From: Chloracidobacterium sp. UBA7659 | Lineage (GTDB): Bacteria; Acidobacteriota; Blastocatellia; Pyrinomonadales; Pyrinomonadaceae | Reading direction: 5' to 3' | DNA length: 6,964 nucleotides | Assembly: GCA_002483395.1 (NCBI GenBank) | Contig: DLHV01000144.1 | Coordinates: 10,569-17,532, forward strand | In this document: in pieces, positions 1-6,290 of the stretch | Numbering within the stretch: position 1 is the stretch's first letter | Layout: each line of letters begins with the position of its first letter | Notes under the pieces: model-generated | Told to the model about the DNA's origin: nothing | The model's input: only the letters and a program-made list of their open reading frames with translations | Database searches by the model: none | Program-made: the position numbers and the translations under genes

Positions 1-143
1 TTTTCATAGGTCGGCGGAGTCGCCGCCGATGCTTGGCGCATCCATTGCGGAGCCTGTTCGTCGGCCAGAACCGTCCCGCCGGAAGCCGCCGTCACGATCA
101 ACATAAAAACCGTCGAACGTATTACACCTAATCTATTACTCAT
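1..143 (-). CDS. Exported DUF3857-type protein, N-terminal fragment cut by the window edge
   Basis: Only the first 47 residues are inside the window; the frame stays open to the edge. The start is the ATG at 143-141, preceded by GGAG nine bases upstream. The N-terminus reads as a Sec signal peptide: a short basic start (SNRLGVIRS), a hydrophobic stretch (TVFMLIVTAAS) and a likely cleavage after TVLA, before DEQ. The mature start, DEQAPQWMRQASAATPPTYE, resembles the beginning of DUF3857/transglutaminase-like proteins, where an APxW(L/M)R segment followed by a P-x-Y/H motif is common. It lies 43 bp downstream of a complete DUF3857 gene in the same orientation, so it is probably the third gene of that operon. 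It does not share the DWRPVTP start of the two upstream copies and is probably a more distant, perhaps more canonical, family member. The family call rests on a short stretch and on context. Confidence 0.6.
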   Translation of the reverse strand, partial: MSNRLGVIRSTVFMLIVTAASGGTVLADEQAPQWMRQASAATPPTYE

Positions 144-152
144 TTTTTAATA

Positions 153-156
153 CTCC
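153..156 (-). promoter_or_regulatory. Ribosome binding site of the truncated third DUF3857-type gene
   Basis: The minus strand reads GGAG nine bases before the ATG at 143, inside the 43-bp gap after the upstream gene's stop. It fixes the start of the partial gene. Confidence 0.6.
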
Positions 157-186
157 AAAATCTGGTATATCGAAAAGCTAAAAAAA

Positions 187-2172
187 CTACTGGGCTTTCT
201 GTTTTATCGTAATCGCATGTGTGTCCGCCTTGTGAAAGGAATCAAAGAGAGATTTGAGCGGCAGGTATGCTGCGACCGGAAACAGGATCTTTCCGCCGCC
301 GCCGAAACAGAAACTTCGGTAATACCTGAGAGTGTTAGTTGCTCTTTCGATCGAGATCCCGATCTTATCGACGCCGATCTTTCCGGTGTCTTTCACCTCA
401 GCGGGTGAATCTGCCCCGTCTAATTCGTAACCTTCGGGGAGTCTGATCTCGATATTGTCTTCTTCGGACCAGGGATACGGAAAATACATATTGTACGTCC
501 GAGTTGCCGACGAGAAGACCGGCGATGAACCATATTCGAAGAAGCCCGGCTGCAGAATCATCCTCTTTCCAGCTTTCTGCGCGTAATTAGGTACGCGAAT
601 CTTCAACGTATAGACCAGCGGTTTTGTGCTGTCTTCAAAGTTATCGATAGTCAGCGCCGAGATCTCCGCGGTGCTTATCTTCTTCTTTATCTCGTCTTTG
701 ATGTTCTCTTCACGTTTCGTGGGTGAATCCTTGAACTGATCGTGTCTGCGTGCGATCGCCTGATGGCCGTCATATTCAAGTTTTACGTCGCCGTCCAAAG
801 TGCCGTCGGCCGACAGAGTTAGCTTGCCCGTACGCCGGGCAGGCGATTTGGTTTGATCGGCAGACGGGACGGTGCGCCAGATGTGCCCACCGTCGCCGAT
901 AAGCATCGCCCTGACGTCTTCGCGGTTCCACGGCAGAAGGCCAAACGGCATGTAAGGTGCGCAAGGATCGAAATATTTCCAATCGGCACCGATCTTTACC
1001 GCAATTCCGGACATTTGCACAAAGTTTGCAAAAGGATATTTTTCCGGGCTGAAAAAATTATCGCTGCGGTCACCAGCGAGTATTACGTTTGTCTCAAACC
1101 CGGCGGCTTTGGTCAAAGAAGCAAAAAGCAGGTCAAGATGAAACGAATTACCCATCCCGCGTTTAAGAGCGTCGTCGGCATCCTTCACATCCATATTTTC
1201 TATCTGATCTTCGGTCAGACTTTTATCAAATGCGACGTTGCGCATATTCTTCTGGACAAAGTCGTAGATCCGTCGAACTTTTTCTTCATCCGAGTTAGCT
1301 CCCGCTGTAAGCTCCGCGGCTTTTGCCTTGACACTCTTGGTGGGCTTGGCGTACTTCGCCAGGTAATTCTGCCAGTTCATGCTCACGAAGTTCCATTGCA
1401 GCAGTGATGCGATGCCCCTGTACGAAAGGTAGACCCATTTCCGAACCTCGTCGTCTGGCGGCATATAAGGCTCTTCCTTGAAGGCCGGCACATTGGTCAT
1501 AGTGGCGACGCGGAACCCGTTCTGGTCCTCGAGAAAACGAGTTTCCTCCATGTTGTATGAATTAAACGTCAGGGAGGCATTAGAATTCGGGCGAACGTAA
1601 TAGGAAACCCGCTGCATCGGAATGTCACGCTGAAATATGAGCCGTTCACCACTCGCGCTGTCGCCTTTTATCGTTTCGCTATACTGGTATTCGACGATCA
1701 CGCCAGGCTCGATACCCGGAACGGCGAAGGATTTAGCCATAACACGCTGTTTTCCAGCTTTTGCGATCTCACGCTCAAAAATATCGCCGGGTTTTAATTC
1801 AACGACCGAACCGTCAGGTCTGATGACGCGGGCGGCCACATTTTCGACCTTTTTCCCTTTCATAAAGGGAATATCCATCTTGCTGAAGCGTTCGCGGCCG
1901 CGTTCGGTAAAAATTTTGACGCGTACGTAGTGGTTATAGGAGAGCTTGTTGGACTTCTTGTCGTCCAGCCGAACTTCCCAGAAAATCGCTTCTGCATCCG
2001 CATCCGGGTCGACCTTCGGCGTTTTCATCAGCAGTTCCTCTGGAGTCACGGGCCGCCATACGATGGGGTCGTCGCCACCCAAGGCAAAAACAGTATTCAT
2101 CGTCAACACGATCAACGCAATTCCGGCCAGGAGGTGGGAAGCATTTTGTCGGGAGAATATTAGAAGGTTCAT
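187..2172 (-). CDS. Exported DUF3857/transglutaminase-like protein, tandem paralog A (661 aa)
   Basis: Residues 1-30 form a signal peptide (hydrophobic LLAGIALIVLTMNTVFA, cleavage near residue 30), so the protein is probably periplasmic or envelope-bound. A DUF3857 domain occupies about residues 55-245, with motifs such as YVRVKIFTERGRE and SFAVPGIEPGVIVEY. A transglutaminase-like (papain-fold) domain spans about 290-410. In active relatives the helix start reads like GxCxD; here it is GNSFHLD, so Ser343 sits where the nucleophilic Cys is expected. The later Asp (YFDP, Asp402) is kept, but no His is obvious near FVQMSGIAV. About 440-661 is a beta-rich C-terminal region shared with the neighbouring paralog (PNYAQKxGKRM, QPGFFE). 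The Shine-Dalgarno match is weak. The gene lies 75 bp after paralog B and 43 bp before a third family member, so they are probably co-transcribed. Family assignment is firm; the biological role is unknown, and loss of catalysis is an inference from motif alignment by eye. Confidence 0.85.
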   Translation of the reverse strand: MNLLIFSRQNASHLLAGIALIVLTMNTVFALGGDDPIVWRPVTPEELLMKTPKVDPDADAEAIFWEVRLDDKKSNKLSYNHYVRVKIFTERGRERFSKMDIPFMKGKKVENVAARVIRPDGSVVELKPGDIFEREIAKAGKQRVMAKSFAVPGIEPGVIVEYQYSETIKGDSASGERLIFQRDIPMQRVSYYVRPNSNASLTFNSYNMEETRFLEDQNGFRVATMTNVPAFKEEPYMPPDDEVRKWVYLSYRGIASLLQWNFVSMNWQNYLAKYAKPTKSVKAKAAELTAGANSDEEKVRRIYDFVQKNMRNVAFDKSLTEDQIENMDVKDADDALKRGMGNSFHLDLLFASLTKAAGFETNVILAGDRSDNFFSPEKYPFANFVQMSGIAVKIGADWKYFDPCAPYMPFGLLPWNREDVRAMLIGDGGHIWRTVPSADQTKSPARRTGKLTLSADGTLDGDVKLEYDGHQAIARRHDQFKDSPTKREENIKDEIKKKISTAEISALTIDNFEDSTKPLVYTLKIRVPNYAQKAGKRMILQPGFFEYGSSPVFSSATRTYNMYFPYPWSEEDNIEIRLPEGYELDGADSPAEVKDTGKIGVDKIGISIERATNTLRYYRSFCFGGGGKILFPVAAYLPLKSLFDSFHKADTHAITIKQKAQ

Positions 2173-2247
2173 GGGCTTTCGAAAAACTGGACTCAGGCGA
2201 CCGGGCGAACTTTCAGCATAGCCCGGATCACGCGGAAAAAAATATTG

Positions 2248-4221
2248 TTACTGGACCTGTTTAATGGTAAGGATATGCGTATCCGCCTTATTGAACGCGT
2301 CGAACAGCGCTTTGATGGGCTTATAGTTGTCCGCGGTGAACAATGTAAATCCGCTGCTGCCGAAGGAAAACTTGCGTCTATAGGTGATCAAATTCTTGGC
2401 TTTTTCGATTCCGATCATGATCTTAAGCGCGCCGATTCTTGACGGGTCGGCGATCTCGCCCGGGGCGTCGGCGTTGTCGAGTTCAAAGCCTTTTGGCAGT
2501 GTGATCTGTACATCGTCCACTTCCGACCACGGATGATGGAAAAAGATGGAATATTTTCGCGTTGCGGTGGAAAACATGGGCGAAGAACCCGATTCAAAGA
2601 ATCCAGGTTGCAGAAACATTCGTTTGCCCGTCTTCTGAGCATAATTCGGAACCACGACCTTGTACCGATAGACGAAAGGCTTTTCGGGATCGGAAATATT
2701 CTCGATCGAGATCGATGAAACTTCCGCCGTGCTAAGCGTCTGCTTTATCGCTTCTTTCAGAGTCTCTTCCTGTTCGTTCGGAGAGTCCTTATAATTATCG
2801 AGCTTATGTTCGTTAGCCAAATGGCCGTAATACTCGATATTCACGGTCCCCGAAAGAGTGCCGTCCTCGGACAGGGTGAATTTACCGGTTCGCTTTGCCA
2901 GAGATTGCTCCGGCGAAGAGTACGGCGTCTCCGTCGTAATATAATCCTTGTATCCGAGAAGCAAAACAGACGTTGACTCCTCATTCCACGCAAGCATCCC
3001 GAGCGGAACGAATTTGTCGCCCGGCGAATAATATCTCCATCTGCCGTTGATCTTCACCGCAACGGACGAAAAGTGAACGAACGATTCATGGGCCTGGCTC
3101 GGGTCAAAAAACTTTTCGCTGCGGTCGCCGCCGAACGCAAGCCTCGTTTCGTATCCCAATGATGTGGCAAGCGAGGCAAAAAGCTCGTTAATATCGGTAC
3201 TTCTGCCCTGGAGCTTTTTGTAGGTGTCACTGCTCGATTTATTCGGCTTCATCTCTTCTTTCTGCTCTTCCGTCAGCTGGGTGTCATAACTGATATTGTT
3301 TATTTTTGTTTTGCAAAACTCGTAGAGCTTAGCCATCTGGTCTTCAGGAGCCGTGGCACCGGCAGCAATCGTCGCGGCGGCGGACTTTAGGTCTTTGCCG
3401 GGTTTGAGCGTGTCTTTGATATCCCAGGTGCGGACGATATATCCGCCGGCCCTCGACCAAAAATCGCTCGCCGAACTATTCTTAGCGTCCTGCGTGTAGT
3501 AGAGAAGCAGCCATGAGCGAACTTCATCCTCGGGCGGCATTTGCGGCTCTTCCTTGATGGCCGGAACGTTCTCCATTGCCGCCTTGTAATAGCCATTCTT
3601 ATCTTTGACGAACTTATTATCTGACATATTGAACGTCAAATACCTGGCGTTCGCGGCCGGCCTGAAGTAATAAGCGATGTTTTTGATAGGAACGTCGTGC
3701 TGGAAGGTCATTCTCATGTCTTCCGCCGACCCGTAGGCGTACACTTCCTGATAACGGTATTCGACGATCACACCAGGCTCGATATTAGGAACAGCAAAAG
3801 ACTTCGCCCGTACCTTGATCTTGTCCGTTTTTGCAATCTCGCGGTCGAAAACGTCATTTTTTGCAAGCTCCACGATAGAACCGTCGGGTTTAATGACGCG
3901 GGCCATTATCTCCTTGATTTTAATGCCTTTGCGAAATGGGATATCGACCTTGCTGTATTTTTCGCGGCCCCGTTCTGTGAATATCTTTACGCGGACGTAA
4001 TGCTTCATCACCATGTTTTCGGTGCTGTCGTCAACGCGTATTTCCCAAAACGAGACTTCGGCGTCAGCATCCGGCTCGACAACCGGTGTTTTCGAACTAA
4101 GTTCAGCGGGAGTCACCGGCCGCCAGTCCTTATCCTGAGCAACGACGGCGACAGTTATCGAGAAGATGACACAGCAAAATGTAAGCGTAAAATACAGCTT
4201 GTCGAAAAAAAACGACCTCAT
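2248..4221 (-). CDS. Exported DUF3857/transglutaminase-like protein, tandem paralog B (657 aa)
   Basis: The chosen start is the ATG at 4221-4219. It follows GAGG with a five-base spacer and opens directly into a signal peptide (MRSFFFDKLYF, then a hydrophobic run ending AVVA, cleavage near residue 28). A TTG 51 bases further upstream would add 17 charged residues and bury the signal. The layout matches paralog A: WRPVTPAEL, DUF3857 about 50-235 (identical YVRVKIFTERGRE), transglutaminase-like fold about 285-405, and a C-terminal beta-rich region ending KADTHILTIKQVQ. At the catalytic site the sequence is GRSTDIN, with Ser341 in place of the expected Cys. The Asp position reads YYSP (Ser399) instead of YFDP. 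It is therefore probably a pseudoenzyme, more degenerate than A. It is the first gene of the minus-strand array and the likely operon leader. What it binds or does is not known. Confidence 0.85.
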   Translation of the reverse strand: MRSFFFDKLYFTLTFCCVIFSITVAVVAQDKDWRPVTPAELSSKTPVVEPDADAEVSFWEIRVDDSTENMVMKHYVRVKIFTERGREKYSKVDIPFRKGIKIKEIMARVIKPDGSIVELAKNDVFDREIAKTDKIKVRAKSFAVPNIEPGVIVEYRYQEVYAYGSAEDMRMTFQHDVPIKNIAYYFRPAANARYLTFNMSDNKFVKDKNGYYKAAMENVPAIKEEPQMPPEDEVRSWLLLYYTQDAKNSSASDFWSRAGGYIVRTWDIKDTLKPGKDLKSAAATIAAGATAPEDQMAKLYEFCKTKINNISYDTQLTEEQKEEMKPNKSSSDTYKKLQGRSTDINELFASLATSLGYETRLAFGGDRSEKFFDPSQAHESFVHFSSVAVKINGRWRYYSPGDKFVPLGMLAWNEESTSVLLLGYKDYITTETPYSSPEQSLAKRTGKFTLSEDGTLSGTVNIEYYGHLANEHKLDNYKDSPNEQEETLKEAIKQTLSTAEVSSISIENISDPEKPFVYRYKVVVPNYAQKTGKRMFLQPGFFESGSSPMFSTATRKYSIFFHHPWSEVDDVQITLPKGFELDNADAPGEIADPSRIGALKIMIGIEKAKNLITYRRKFSFGSSGFTLFTADNYKPIKALFDAFNKADTHILTIKQVQ

Positions 4222-4226
4222 AAAAA

Positions 4227-4230
4227 CCTC
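4227..4230 (-). promoter_or_regulatory. Ribosome binding site deciding the start of DUF3857 paralog B
   Basis: The minus strand reads GAGG followed by five T residues and then ATG (4221). This supports the start that gives a clean signal peptide over the upstream TTG at 4272. Confidence 0.55.
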
Positions 4231-4383
4231 AACTTTTCTTTTTCGTGCGAGTGGTGGCGTCAACAATTCCAAGGTTGGCCGCTTTATGGCAAGCAGCCGG
4301 AACGTTCTACATCCAAGCTAAGAATCCTATAAAATTTGGAAAGCAAAAGCAACGTTTTTCGCAATAATATTAGAACTCCGTGA

Positions 4384-4425
4384 AAATGTCCTGGTTTGAA
4401 CTCTTTAGAAATGTCCTGTTTTGAA
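4384..4425. repeat. Two-copy 17-bp direct repeat with 25-bp period
   Basis: AAATGTCCTGGTTTGAA at 4384-4400 recurs as AAATGTCCTGTTTTGAA at 4409-4425, differing at one base. The second copy overlaps a small palindrome, GTTTTGAAAAC (4418-4428). Closely spaced terminal repeats of this kind occur at the ends of some insertion sequences, and they can also be regulator-binding sites. Which applies here cannot be told from the sequence. Confidence 0.65.
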
Positions 4426-4436
4426 AACGCCTAAGA

Positions 4437-4450
4437 GCCCCCAAGGGGGC
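4437..4450. repeat. Perfect GC-rich inverted repeat (hairpin)
   Basis: GCCCCC-AA-GGGGGC forms a six-base-pair stem with a two-base centre. No T-tract follows on either strand, so it is not a canonical intrinsic terminator. It lies just after the direct repeats and just before the possible transposase scrap, so it may belong to the same insertion-sequence end. Confidence 0.5.
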
Positions 4451-4454
4451 GTCA

Positions 4455-4499
4455 ATGGAGAAAAGAGGGACACTACGAATGAGTGTAAAAGAGTGGGAG
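4455..4499 (+). pseudogene. Possible N-terminal scrap of an insertion-sequence transposase
   Basis: The reading MEKRGTLRMSVKEWE resembles the opening of some integrase-core (IS1202/ISNCY-like) transposases, which often start with a T-L/V-x-MS-x-KE motif. The resemblance is from memory and is short. After about 15 residues the frame continues to 4670 into sequence with no family resemblance and runs into hicA in another frame, so it cannot be an intact gene. Direct repeats and a hairpin immediately upstream fit the idea of a surviving insertion-sequence end. It may equally be chance coding. Confidence 0.2.
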
Positions 4500-4613
4500 A
4501 CTGGTGGTAATATCACGCTGTTGAGCGGGACGCTCGAAGAATTTGAGGTGGCAAATCCTTTAATTTTTTCGGGTGTCTCGCTTTTTTATTTTTGTATTCG
4601 CAATTTAGCAATT

Positions 4614-4620
4614 AAGGAGG
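4614..4620 (+). promoter_or_regulatory. Ribosome binding site of hicA, with unusually long spacing
   Basis: AAGGAGG is a near-perfect Shine-Dalgarno, but it lies 13 bases before the ATG at 4634, longer than the usual 5-9. No in-frame ATG, GTG or TTG lies closer. The long spacer may lower toxin translation. Confidence 0.55.
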
Positions 4621-4633
4621 GATATTATTCCAT

Positions 4634-4855
4634 ATGCCAAAACTGGGCCCAATCAAACGAAAGCATTTGATCAAACATCTGCGTCAATGTGGTTTTGATG
4701 GCCCTTTCTCTGGTTCAAATCATGATTTCATGAAGCGAGGCGCATTAAAACTTTGGATCCCAAACCCTCATGCTGGAGAAGGAATCGGTCGGGATTTTCT
4801 TCGGCGGATATTACGTCAGGCTGGTATTAGCGAATCAGATTGGGAGAAATTATGA
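4634..4855 (+). CDS. hicA: HicA-family toxin (putative mRNA interferase), 73 aa
   Basis: HicA toxins are small double-stranded-RNA-binding-fold proteins that cleave mRNA and are held in check by HicB. This protein has the whole family layout: an N-terminal KLGPIKRKHLIKHLRQCGF helix region, then GSNHDFM with the catalytic-type His30, the strand KLWIPNPH, and the C-terminal motif IGRDFLRRILRQAGIS. Length is normal and no key residue is missing, so it is probably an intact toxin. The start is the only sensible ATG, after a strong but distant AAGGAGG. Unusually, its partner hicB lies on the opposite strand, tail to tail. The last Leu codon TTA (4850-4852) is the TAA stop of hicB, and its TGA stop (4853-4855) is read as a Ser codon by hicB. 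Toxic activity is inferred from family membership. Confidence 0.85.
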   Translation: MPKLGPIKRKHLIKHLRQCGFDGPFSGSNHDFMKRGALKLWIPNPHAGEGIGRDFLRRILRQAGISESDWEKL

Positions 4856-5107
4856 AACGGCGACTTCAGGAAGGCGTGTCATATTTAATTTTACTCCGCT
4901 TATTTTAGGCAGCGGAGTACGGTCGGCGATATTAAGAAAAACCCAGTCCTCAAGCACTTCCTCTAAAAGGTCTCTGCATTCTTCGAGCGTCTGCGCATTT
5001 GAATATACGCCTTGAAATCCCGGAATCTCTCCATAGAAACCTTCGTTATTCTCGAGAATCTCGTATTTAGCCTTTCGCATCGCTGCCTGAATATATTGAA
5101 TCAGCAT
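4850..5107 (-). CDS. hicB: HicB-family antitoxin, 85 aa, convergent with hicA
   Basis: HicB antitoxins bind HicA and block its active site with a partly degraded RNase H-like fold. Here the N-terminal half carries the typical LIQYIQAAMRKAKYEIL strand, FYGEIPGFQGVYSNAQTLEEC and the helix RDLLEEVLEDWVFL, followed by a PLPKISG segment. There is no room for, and no sign of, a C-terminal helix-turn-helix or ribbon-helix-helix, so autoregulation by this protein alone looks unlikely. It begins 25 bp after the stop of the GT9 glycosyltransferase on the same strand and has no Shine-Dalgarno. It may therefore be expressed by read-through from that operon, or from an unseen promoter inside the GT9 gene. 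Its 3' end overlaps hicA by six bases in codon register. The usual arrangement for this family is a co-directional pair. Confidence 0.85.
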   Translation of the reverse strand: MLIQYIQAAMRKAKYEILENNEGFYGEIPGFQGVYSNAQTLEECRDLLEEVLEDWVFLNIADRTPLPKISGVKLNMTRLPEVAVS

Positions 5108-5132
5108 ATTTTGTAGAATAATGCATATTCAA

Positions 5133-6290
5133 CTAATTTTCCACTTTTTTCAAAGCTAAAACTCTATCTATTGCCTCGAATACGCTTTCGGTCTTTACGC
5201 TCAAGATACATTTCGGATCGCCGAACTCCCTGCATTTATCACCCGGACACGGCTGGCAGGGAAATTCTTCGTAAACTATCTCATTCGGAGCGTCCATCCA
5301 TGGCCGCCAGTGATCCCTGTTTGACGAGCCGAATATGACCACGCTCGGCGTATTGACGGCGGCGGCGATGTGGGCAATTCCTGAATCGTTACCGACAAAA
5401 AGCTTTGCTTTCGAAGCCAGGGCCGTTATCTCCGGCAGGGTCAGATCGTCAAAGGTCGTTACGGGACAATTAGATTCCGCGACAAGTGTTTCCAATATGG
5501 CAGCTTCATTCCTTGCCGCGATAGCAACGGTTTGAATACCTTTTTCCGATAGAAATTCCGCCGTACGGGCAAAGTTCTCAACCGCCCACGTCTTCGTCGC
5601 AAACGCCGCCGCGGGGTGAACTAGGGCAAATGCGGATTGCGGATTGCGGATCGCGGATTTTTCTAACCTTTCGTTTATAGACTTCAAGGCGTGATCTGTG
5701 ATAGCTAATCTGCTTTTTGGTCGGTCTTCAACTGGAACACCAACAAACCCAAGCAGAGCAAGCTGCTGCTCGGCCGAATGCGTGGCCTTTTGCCGCCAGA
5801 AATCCGCTGCCGACGAAAGCAGATGATTATATAGAAAATTGTATTGATATTCGGTATAACCGATGCGATGTTTCGCACCGCTTGCAAAGGTGAAAAACGT
5901 GCCGGTTGTTCCGCCGTGCAGATTGACAGCAACGTCGTACTTGTTCCGCCGTAGCTGCCAAGCGGTCTTCACTCGGTTTGTCGAGCCCTTTCCGACCGTT
6001 AAAACGTTATCGACCGCGTCAAAACCATCAAGCAGCGGCGCAACCCAATCTTCGAGCAGGATGTCTATTTGTGCGGCAGGTAGAAATCGTCTCAGGGCAA
6101 TGAGCGATGGCGTAGCAAGCACCGTATCGCCTATGGAACGAAGACGTACGATGAGGACGCGGCGGACTTTGTTCCAATCGATTCGCGACTCGGAGACAGA
6201 ATGACGCAGTGAAGCGGCTCCATCAATTTCGACCGCAGAATTGCGATCGTGCTCCCCACGTCGCCGCTTCTCGGCGTCGCTGCGTCTCAT
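5133..6290 (-). CDS. GT9-family glycosyltransferase (ADP-heptose:LPS heptosyltransferase-like), 385 aa
   Basis: GT9 enzymes such as WaaC and WaaF move heptose from ADP-heptose onto the lipopolysaccharide core at the inner face of the cytoplasmic membrane. The first Rossmann half begins at residue 44 (VLIVRLRSIGDTVLATPS). The second half starts about 222 with HPAAAFATKTW; Lys233 matches the family's conserved Lys. VGNDSGIAHIAAA carries Asp302, matching the conserved nucleotide-sugar Asp. A Cys cluster (Cys345, 348, 353, 361) follows near the C-terminus. Residues 2-35 lack family resemblance and are encoded by an inverted octamer repeat element. Residues 212-220 are encoded by a heptamer array lying between the two halves. 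The start ATG directly abuts the stop of the Trm112-like gene, with GAGG five bases upstream, suggesting translational coupling. The donor sugar cannot be proved from sequence. Confidence 0.87.
   Translation of the reverse strand: MRRSDAEKRRRGEHDRNSAVEIDGAASLRHSVSESRIDWNKVRRVLIVRLRSIGDTVLATPSLIALRRFLPAAQIDILLEDWVAPLLDGFDAVDNVLTVGKGSTNRVKTAWQLRRNKYDVAVNLHGGTTGTFFTFASGAKHRIGYTEYQYNFLYNHLLSSAADFWRQKATHSAEQQLALLGFVGVPVEDRPKSRLAITDHALKSINERLEKSAIRNPQSAFALVHPAAAFATKTWAVENFARTAEFLSEKGIQTVAIAARNEAAILETLVAESNCPVTTFDDLTLPEITALASKAKLFVGNDSGIAHIAAAVNTPSVVIFGSSNRDHWRPWMDAPNEIVYEEFPCQPCPGDKCREFGDPKCILSVKTESVFEAIDRVLALKKVEN
5631..5658 (-). repeat. Four tandem heptamers inside the GT9 coding sequence
   Basis: The plus strand reads TGCGGAT three times and then CGCGGAT once, with no gap. 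On the coding strand the units are ATCCGCR. Because seven is not a multiple of three, the array is read in all three frames and gives SAIRNPQSA (residues 212-220), at the linker between the two Rossmann halves. The gene remains open through it. Short tandem heptamers of this class are known from cyanobacteria (STRR sequences). Membership in any named family was not tested. Confidence 0.85.
6187..6286. repeat. Element of two inverted octamer arrays encoding the GT9 N-terminal extension
   Basis: Reading plus, 6187-6218 splits into four octamers: GACTCGGA, GACAGAAT, GACGCAGT, GAAGCGGC. Reading minus, 6286-6255 splits into GACGCAGC, GACGCCGA, GAAGCGGC, GACGTGGG. The arrays are each 32 bp, point toward each other and flank a 36-bp centre, so the whole unit is a degenerate inverted repeat of 100 bp. 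It begins one base after the GT9 ATG and ends at codon 35, where the family-like sequence IDWNKVRRVLIV begins. It resembles the degenerate GACGCGGA-type tandem repeats seen in some bacterial genomes. The units are imperfect, so the boundaries are approximate. Confidence 0.55.

Larger units (their letters stand above)
4222..4633. other. 412-bp intergenic region between the DUF3857 array and hicA
   Basis: No convincing intact gene lies here. The left part (4222-4380) should hold the minus-strand promoter and leader of the DUF3857 array. The best -10-like match is TATAGG at 4331-4326 with a poor -35 (TTGCTT, 15-base spacing), so this is only a weak candidate. The middle carries a 17-bp direct repeat (4384-4425), a GC-rich hairpin (4437-4450) and a possible insertion-sequence scrap. 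Further right are a 5-bp stem (GAGCG/CGCTC, 4523-4535) and an imperfect inverted repeat (4538-4560, ATTTG/CAAAT core) followed by T-rich sequence. The stretch 4561-4633 is AT-rich and ends in a strong Shine-Dalgarno before hicA. No clear hicA promoter was recognised. Confidence 0.6.

Noticed and set aside
11..29. Hairpin TCGGCGG/CCGCCGA as a terminator or regulatory stem
   Set aside because: It lies inside the third DUF3857-type coding region, has no T-tract, and such stems are expected by chance in GC-rich codons.
826..840. Inverted repeat GCCCG/CGGGC
   Set aside because: It falls on codons for a RRTGK motif conserved as protein in the paralog, whose DNA lacks the repeat; no sign of a DNA-level function.
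853..1407. Plus-strand open frame of 184 codons
   Set aside because: It lies wholly antisense to the well-supported DUF3857 paralog A, has no recognisable domain and no good ribosome binding site. It is a shadow frame.
4222..4272. 17-residue N-terminal extension of paralog B from a TTG start
   Set aside because: It would put a charged segment in front of a clean signal peptide. The ATG at 4221 has a GAGG at workable spacing.
3697..4332. Plus-strand open frame of 211 codons
   Set aside because: Antisense to paralog B and its upstream region; composition mirrors the real gene and no family features are visible.
4455..4670. 71-codon plus-strand frame as an intact gene
   Set aside because: It overlaps the start of hicA in another frame, and after about 15 residues has no family-like sequence. 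Only the first part is kept, as a doubtful transposase scrap.
5631..5658. A CRISPR array
   Set aside because: The units are seven bases, contiguous and without spacers. No cas-like gene is present.
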